In this document: positions 59,645 through 64,000 of the stretch, one piece after another
Layout: every line of letters starts with the position of its first letter
Position numbering within the stretch: the stretch's first letter is position 1
From: Gordonia paraffinivorans NBRC 108238
GTDB lineage: Bacteria > Actinomycetota > Actinomycetes > Mycobacteriales > Mycobacteriaceae
DNA length: 64,000 nt
Assembly (NCBI RefSeq): GCF_000344155.1
Contig: NZ_BAOQ01000002.1
Span: 124,001-188,000 of the forward strand
Direction of reading: 5' to 3'
Notes under the pieces: model-generated
Seen by the model: only the letters and a program-made list of their open reading frames with translations
Told to the model about the DNA's origin: nothing
The model's database searches: none
Program-made: the position numbers and the translations under genes

Positions 59645-60013
59645 TCAGAACACATACGCCAACGCCGTCCCGACCGCGCAGGCGGCGACCGAGGCCGCCA
59701 GGGTCCCGACGGCGTACGCCGCGGACCGCAGGCGCTCCCCCTTCTGCGCCAGCCGGACCGTCTCGAAGCCCGCGGTGCTGAAAGTGGTGTAGCCGCCGCA
59801 GAACCCGGTTCCGACGATCACCTGCAACCCGTGCGGCGCCGCGTGGAAGATCACCAGTCCCGCGACGATGCCGAGCACCGCGGACCCGGTCACGTTGATC
59901 ACGAAGGTGCCCCACGGCGTCACGCCCGGCCACCGGGACCTCACCGCGCCGTCGACGACGAACCTCGCCACCGCGCCGAATCCGCCGGCGGCCATCACGG
60001 CGAGGGCGATCAT
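59645..60013 (-). CDS. crcB: Fluoride ion channel CrcB/Fluc, subunit 2 of pair
   Basis: A 122-residue four-helix fluoride channel protein. Landmarks are GGFGAVARFVVDG, GTFVINVTGSAVLGIVAG (pore Asn), and GFCGGYTTFSTAGFETVRL with the central Na+-site and Phe-box region. Fluc channels are dual-topology dimers; when two genes occur, the subunits often have opposed orientation. The ATG overlaps the upstream crcB stop by 4 bp. Confidence 0.93.
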   Translation of the reverse strand: MIALAVMAAGGFGAVARFVVDGAVRSRWPGVTPWGTFVINVTGSAVLGIVAGLVIFHAAPHGLQVIVGTGFCGGYTTFSTAGFETVRLAQKGERLRSAAYAVGTLAASVAACAVGTALAYVF

Positions 60014-60477
60014 GCGCCCGCCCCGCGCCGGCCGTCGACCGCGGACGCACAGGCGATCCCGCACCACGCCGCGCCGATTCCTGCCACGACGCTCACCAGG
60101 GCGTAGGCCATCGCGGTCAGGACGGCCGACGCCCGGGACAGTTCGGCGACCTCCAGCGCGAATGCGCTGTAGGTGGTCAGCGCGCCGCAGATCCCGGTGC
60201 CGCCGAACAACCGCACCCGCTGGCGCCACCCCTCGTCCCGACCGAGTCGCGCCAGCAGTTCCAGCAGCACGCCGAGGACGAAGGCGCCGATGACGTTGAC
60301 CGCGAAGGTCGCCCAGGGCCAGTGGCCTTCCGACGCCGGGAACGCCTCCTCCGCCCAGTACCGCGCGCCCGTACCGAGCAGGCCTCCGGCGAACACCCAC
60401 AGCAGGGCGTGTCTCCGGAAGTGCAGGGGTCGGGTGTCCGGGTCGACGGGGAGTTCACCGTGCGGATCAGGGCTCAC
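60010..60477 (-). CDS. crcB: Fluoride ion channel CrcB/Fluc, subunit 1 of pair
   Basis: A 155-residue Fluc subunit with a polar N-terminus of about 22 residues before helix 1. Conserved blocks are GGLLGTGARYWAEEAF, WATFAVNVIGAFVLGVLLELLARL and GTGICGALTTYSAFALEVAELSR. It is coupled to the second crcB gene, and together they probably form a heterodimeric channel. I found no fluoride riboswitch in the short upstream region. Confidence 0.93.
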   Translation of the reverse strand: MSPDPHGELPVDPDTRPLHFRRHALLWVFAGGLLGTGARYWAEEAFPASEGHWPWATFAVNVIGAFVLGVLLELLARLGRDEGWRQRVRLFGGTGICGALTTYSAFALEVAELSRASAVLTAMAYALVSVVAGIGAAWCGIACASAVDGRRGAGA

Positions 60478-60534
60478 CCGGCCAGTGTCCTACACGCCGC
60501 CCCGGCATGCGTCGGCCTACCACACGAGGACGCC

Positions 60535-61017
60535 TTAGACGACGACGTTGTAGAGCACGATCAGGTACACCGGCACGATCACGTCGAAGAAGAAGATCGG
60601 CCCGGCGTTGCCCGGTGCGAAGTTGCGCTCCGTCACCATCTCCCGGAGACGACCGACGGCGGCCCCGAGATAGAACACCGAGAACGCGATGATCGTGGCC
60701 AGGGTGAACTCGTCGCCGAAGCCCGACGCCATGACCCCGAGCAGGCCGGTGGCCAGGCTCGCCAGGCCCACCTCCCACTGCCACGGCGTCTTCTCCGGCC
60801 AGCCGATCGACTCGGCGACGGGCTCTCCGAAGAACATGTGCCCGCAGCCGGTCATCCACCCCTGGACGCCGATCATCCACAGCACGGAGTTCTCGAGCAG
60901 GTCGCGACCGAGATCCCCGCCCCGAATGAGGGCGTCGACCAGCGTCGCCACCAGCGTGCCGACGATCCCGACGAACGGGACGACGGCGATCGCCAGGCGG
61001 ACGATGCGGTCGTTCAT
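60535..61017 (-). CDS. Four-helix membrane protein (DUF6790-like)
   Basis: A 160-residue integral membrane protein with four or five hydrophobic helices and a conserved-looking loop GVQGWMTGCGHMFFGEPVAESIGWP. The C-terminal FAPGNAGPIFFFDVIVPVYLIVLY is also distinctive. Resembles the DUF6790 group by eye. Function is unknown. It lies 13 bp after prpE on the same strand and is likely co-transcribed with it. Confidence 0.7.
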   Translation of the reverse strand: MNDRIVRLAIAVVPFVGIVGTLVATLVDALIRGGDLGRDLLENSVLWMIGVQGWMTGCGHMFFGEPVAESIGWPEKTPWQWEVGLASLATGLLGVMASGFGDEFTLATIIAFSVFYLGAAVGRLREMVTERNFAPGNAGPIFFFDVIVPVYLIVLYNVVV

Positions 61018-61030
61018 GGTGGCAGGCCGG

Positions 61031-62911
61031 TCAGCCCCTCAGCTGTTCGGCGAGCGCCGTCAGGACGTCCGGGTCCTCGATGGTCGACGGGACCGTGTAC
61101 TCCTCGTGGTCGGCGATCTGCCGCATGGTCTTGCGCAGGATCTTGCCCGACCTCGTCTTGGGCAGGGCAGGCACGACGGTGACGTCGCGGAACGTGGCGA
61201 CCGCGCCGATCTCCTCGCGCACCTTCGCGACGAGCTCGCTGCGCAATGTCTCGGCGTCGATGTCGACACCCGACTTGAGGACCACGTACCCGCTCGGGCG
61301 CTGGCCCTTGAGATCGTCGTGGATGCCGATGACCGCGCATTCGGCGACGGCCGCGTGCGAGGCCACGACCGCCTCGATGCTGCCGGTCGAAAGCCGGTGT
61401 CCGGCAACGTTGATCACGTCGTCGGAACGGCCGAGGACGAAGACGTAGCCGTCGGAGTCGATGTACCCCGAGTCACCGGTCAGGTAGTAGCCGTCGAAGG
61501 CGTCGAGGTAGGACTTGCGGTAGCGCTCCTCGTCGCGCCAGAGGCCGGCGAGGGTGCCGGGCGGCAACGGCAGCTTGATGACGATGCTGCCCTCTTCGCC
61601 GGCGGGGACCGGATTGCCGTCGGCGGCGACGACACCCACCTGATAGCCGGGAACAGGGACGGTCGGCGAGCCTGCCTTGATCGGCATCGGCTCCAGGCCA
61701 CGGAGATTCGCGGCGATGGCCCAGCCCGTCTCGGTCTGCCACCAGTGGTCCACGACAGGTACGTTCAGGATCTCCGACGCCCAGGTGAAGGTGTCCGGAT
61801 CGAGACGCTCGCCGGCCGCGAACAGCGTCTGCAGGGTCGAGATGTCGTACTTGGCGAGCTCGGCGGCGTCGGGGTCGGCCTTGCGGACCGCGCGGATCGC
61901 CGTGGGAGCGGTGAACAGCGCCTTCACTCCGTGGTCGGAGATGACCCGCCAGAAGGCGCCGGCGTCGGGGGTGCCGACGGGCTTGCCCTCGTACATCACC
62001 GTGGTCGCGCCCACCATGAGCGGCGCGTACACGATGTAGGAATGGCCGACGACCCAGCCGACGTCGGAGGCAGTCCACCAGACGTCGCCGGCGGAGATGT
62101 CGTAGATGTTCTTCATCGACCAGGTCAGCGCGACCGCGTGACCGCCGTTGTCGCGGACCACGCCCTTCGGCTTACCGGTCGTGCCCGACGTGTAGAGGAT
62201 GTAGAGCGGGTCGGTCGCGGCCACCGACACCGGGTCGGCCGGCGAGGCACCGGCCATCGCCTCGTCCCAGTCCAGCCAGCCGTCGTGCTCCGAGGCGTCA
62301 CCGGTGATCTCGGGGCGGTTCTTCACGATGACGGTGCCCGGCGCGGCCGTCGAGATCTCGAGTGCCTTGGCCACCATCGGCAAGTACTCGACGGTTCGAC
62401 CGGGTTCGAGGCCACCCGATGCGGTGACGACGGCGACCGGCTCGGCGTCGTCGATACGGGCGGCGAGCTCCGGTGCGGCGAAGCCGCCGAACACCACCGA
62501 GTGCACGGCGCCGATGCGGGCGCACGCGAGCATCGCGACGGCGGCCTCGGGGATCATCGGCATGTAGATGATGACGCGGTCGCCGGCGGTGATGCCGCGC
62601 GAGGCGAGCACGCCGGCGAAACGCGAGACCTCGTCGAGCAGTTCGGCGTAGGTGTAGCGGCGCACCTGGCCGACCATCGCCGAGTCCCAGATGAGCGCGC
62701 TGCGATCCCCGTGCCCCGCTTCGACGTGACGGTCGAGGGCGTTCACGGAGGTGTTGAGGGCGGCGTCGGGGAACCACCGGTAGAACGGCGCGTTCGAGTC
62801 GTCGAGGGCCCGGGTCGGCGGAGTGGTCCAGTCGACGGCCTGCGCGGCCTCGAGCCAGAAGCCTTCACGATCTTCCGCTGCTCGGGTGAATGCTTCGCTG
62901 TACCGGCCCAT
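61031..62911 (-). CDS. prpE: Propionate--CoA ligase
   Basis: A 626-residue adenylate-forming acyl-CoA synthetase of the acetyl/propionyl-CoA group. It has the N-terminal ACAS domain, P-loop YTSGTTGKPKG, WWQTETGWAI adenine motif, hinge DVINVAGHRLSTGSIE and catalytic Lys in PKTRSGKILRK. PrpE is favoured over Acs by the VVRDNGGHAVAL segment. The chosen ATG (MGRYSEAF) has AAAGG nine bases upstream; ATG 62920 is too close to it. It activates propionate for the methylcitrate or methylmalonyl pathway. Confidence 0.92.
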   Translation of the reverse strand: MGRYSEAFTRAAEDREGFWLEAAQAVDWTTPPTRALDDSNAPFYRWFPDAALNTSVNALDRHVEAGHGDRSALIWDSAMVGQVRRYTYAELLDEVSRFAGVLASRGITAGDRVIIYMPMIPEAAVAMLACARIGAVHSVVFGGFAAPELAARIDDAEPVAVVTASGGLEPGRTVEYLPMVAKALEISTAAPGTVIVKNRPEITGDASEHDGWLDWDEAMAGASPADPVSVAATDPLYILYTSGTTGKPKGVVRDNGGHAVALTWSMKNIYDISAGDVWWTASDVGWVVGHSYIVYAPLMVGATTVMYEGKPVGTPDAGAFWRVISDHGVKALFTAPTAIRAVRKADPDAAELAKYDISTLQTLFAAGERLDPDTFTWASEILNVPVVDHWWQTETGWAIAANLRGLEPMPIKAGSPTVPVPGYQVGVVAADGNPVPAGEEGSIVIKLPLPPGTLAGLWRDEERYRKSYLDAFDGYYLTGDSGYIDSDGYVFVLGRSDDVINVAGHRLSTGSIEAVVASHAAVAECAVIGIHDDLKGQRPSGYVVLKSGVDIDAETLRSELVAKVREEIGAVATFRDVTVVPALPKTRSGKILRKTMRQIADHEEYTVPSTIEDPDVLTALAEQLRG

Positions 62912-63190
62912 CGTGGCCATCCTTTCGACGTCAACCAGCGCACAATCGGGCACCACCGTGCCCTGCCGTTCTTAGAGGTTAGCGATGTGATGGTCACCAC
63001 CCAATCCGAACCGGTCAGAAGCGGCGAGCGGTCGATCCCGCGCGACGAGCGGTCGTCGGACCCCGTGGACGAGGACGTGGACAACGATCTCCACGGAGGG
63101 GATCGACCGCGTGCCGCCTTCCGGCAGGTGCCGACACGACCCTGTCGTCGACACCGCGGGTCACCGACGGCCCACCGTGGTGTCAGGACC

Positions 63191-63787
63191 TCACCGTGGC
63201 GCAAACCCCTTCTCGGGCAGGACGAATGGCTCGGCCCACCGGACGCCCCGCACGTCGGTCCGCGCAACGGCGGCGCGACGCCGGTGCGCGACGACCCCGT
63301 CGGTGACGAGCAGTTCGACGTCCTCGTCGAGCCGACGGGCGAGGCTGCGCGCCGCCCAGCCGGGTCGCCCGGAGGAGGTGCCGACGACGACGGCGCCGGC
63401 GTTCACGTCTCGCGCGGCGTCGCACAGAACCGTCGAGGGGTTCCCGACCTCGGAGCGCGTGAGCACCGACCGCGCGCCGAGCCACAGCGCGAGCTCGCGC
63501 GCGGTCCGCAGGTGCTCGTCCACCACCGCCCGGCCGGTCACCAGGTAGGCCTCGTCCTTGAGCACGTCGGCGAACCCACCGGCCGCCTCCTCGCGGCGAC
63601 GCGCGTACGCGCACACCAGGACCAGATCCGGGCCGCCCGCCCGCACCACCGCCTTGAGCGCCCGGCGCGAGGACTCGCTGCCGGAGATACCGACGACCAC
63701 CGGTCGCCCGCCCGAGATGCCGTCCATGTGTGTCGGTGCCGTCGACGCGACCCACCGCACGCCGCGAGGCCCCAGAATTCCCCTCAT
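63191..63787 (-). CDS. Universal stress protein (UspA family)
   Basis: A 198-residue UspA-domain protein. The fold begins with VVVGISGSESSRRALKAVVRAG at about residue 30 and ends with the ATP-binding-type G-rich loop VVGTSSGRPGWAARSLARRL. A 28-residue N-terminal and about 35-residue C-terminal extension flank the domain. ATG 63787 is chosen because GGAGAGG precedes it. Expressed alone, between prpE and the divergent gene at the window edge. Confidence 0.82.
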   Translation of the reverse strand: MRGILGPRGVRWVASTAPTHMDGISGGRPVVVGISGSESSRRALKAVVRAGGPDLVLVCAYARRREEAAGGFADVLKDEAYLVTGRAVVDEHLRTARELALWLGARSVLTRSEVGNPSTVLCDAARDVNAGAVVVGTSSGRPGWAARSLARRLDEDVELLVTDGVVAHRRRAAVARTDVRGVRWAEPFVLPEKGFAPR

Positions 63788-63941
63788 CGTCTCGTCCTCT
63801 CCTCGACTGGAAAACGTGCTGGTCACAACGCTATGGAGAGGAAGGCGCCGAATCGCCATGCCGCGGGACGACCCCGTTTCCACCCTGGGGTGGAGACGGG
63901 AATCCACCGGCGGACGGAGGTCCGCGCCATCGCGGCGGACC

Positions 63942-64000
63942 TATCCTGGAACGGTGACGGGCTTCACAGCCGATCTGCGCCGACGGGTCGAACGCGCCGG
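63942..64000 (+). CDS. 5' end of a gene running off the window, with candidate promoter
   Basis: TATCCT at 63942-63947 is a good -10 element, and a GTG at 63954 would coincide with the transcription start, giving a leaderless message that begins MTGFTADLRRRVERA. Only 15 codons are visible, so the product cannot be named. Confidence 0.4.

Noticed and set aside
56790-60050. 1086-codon minus-strand open frame opposite the acyl-CoA dehydrogenases
   Set aside because: Shadow frame; low-complexity Gly/Asp/His/Leu sequence while the plus strand holds two complete flavoenzymes.
60478-60534. Fluoride riboswitch before the crcB pair
   Set aside because: The conserved crcB-motif elements were not found in the short gap.

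Overview
This is a high-GC, gene-dense chromosomal segment with almost no intergenic space. It comes from an actinobacterium of the order Mycobacteriales, most likely Gordonia or a close relative. The supports are an Lsr2 nucleoid protein, a mycobacterial-type tmRNA tag (ADSNQRDYALAA), an Ami1-like (Rv3717-type) amidase, IdeR-like iron boxes, an MmpS-like lipoprotein, and the order prfB - mscS-like - Pro-rich membrane protein - ftsE - ftsX - smpB - ssrA, which matches the Rv3105c-Rv3100c block. The genus is an inference; no rRNA is present. No phage, insertion sequence or CRISPR array was seen.

Layout. 1-7.2 kb: amino acid permease (runs off the left edge), GNAT acetyltransferase, VOC protein, YjdM/PhnA zinc ribbon divergent from a TetR regulator coupled to a small membrane protein, YchF, an AI-2E family transporter. 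7.3-12 kb: alkylation repair (Ada-AlkA fusion, Ogt), RmuC, a DUF6542-type membrane protein. 12-19 kb: nucleosidase, fructosamine kinase coupled to an SDR, Ami1-like amidase, CobW GTPase, TrhO, a lipoprotein, Lsr2. 19-30 kb: PHP phosphoesterase, antiporter, ssuCBAD sulfonate operon, DUF1707 protein, DODA-type dioxygenase, ArsR/SRPBCC pair, a second sulfur-type flavin monooxygenase, aquaporin. 30.7-38 kb: small surface proteins and a five-gene iron-type ABC operon carrying two uncharacterised Rossmann-like proteins. 38-49 kb: tRNA-Ala, DsbA-like protein, phosphoglucomutase, FadD6-like ligase, CoA-transferase, Mn/Zn ABC operon. 48.8-56.8 kb: ssrA-smpB-ftsXE-prfB block, HisN, MBL hydrolase, DUF2752. 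56.9-64 kb: paired acyl-CoA dehydrogenases behind tandem operators, twin CrcB fluoride channels, PrpE, UspA.

The most interesting functional unit is the iron-type operon (33.45-37.78 kb): a lipoprotein receptor, FecCD permease and FecE ATPase are followed by two small proteins of unknown function. It sits behind two IdeR-like boxes and ends at an 18-bp terminator hairpin. Other regulatory signals worth testing are three 9-bp-phased MtrA-type half-sites before the amidase, a dyad embedded in a consensus-like leaderless promoter of arsR, a short coding-like leader ORF before the flavin monooxygenase, and tandem 16-bp dyads before the acyl-CoA dehydrogenase pair.

Quality caution: four genes (permease, GNAT, aquaporin, FadD6-like ligase) carry five single-base indels at short runs of one base. 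Each is explained by one base too many or too few, so they look more like assembly indels than decay. The intact proteins can be reconstructed and are described as such.
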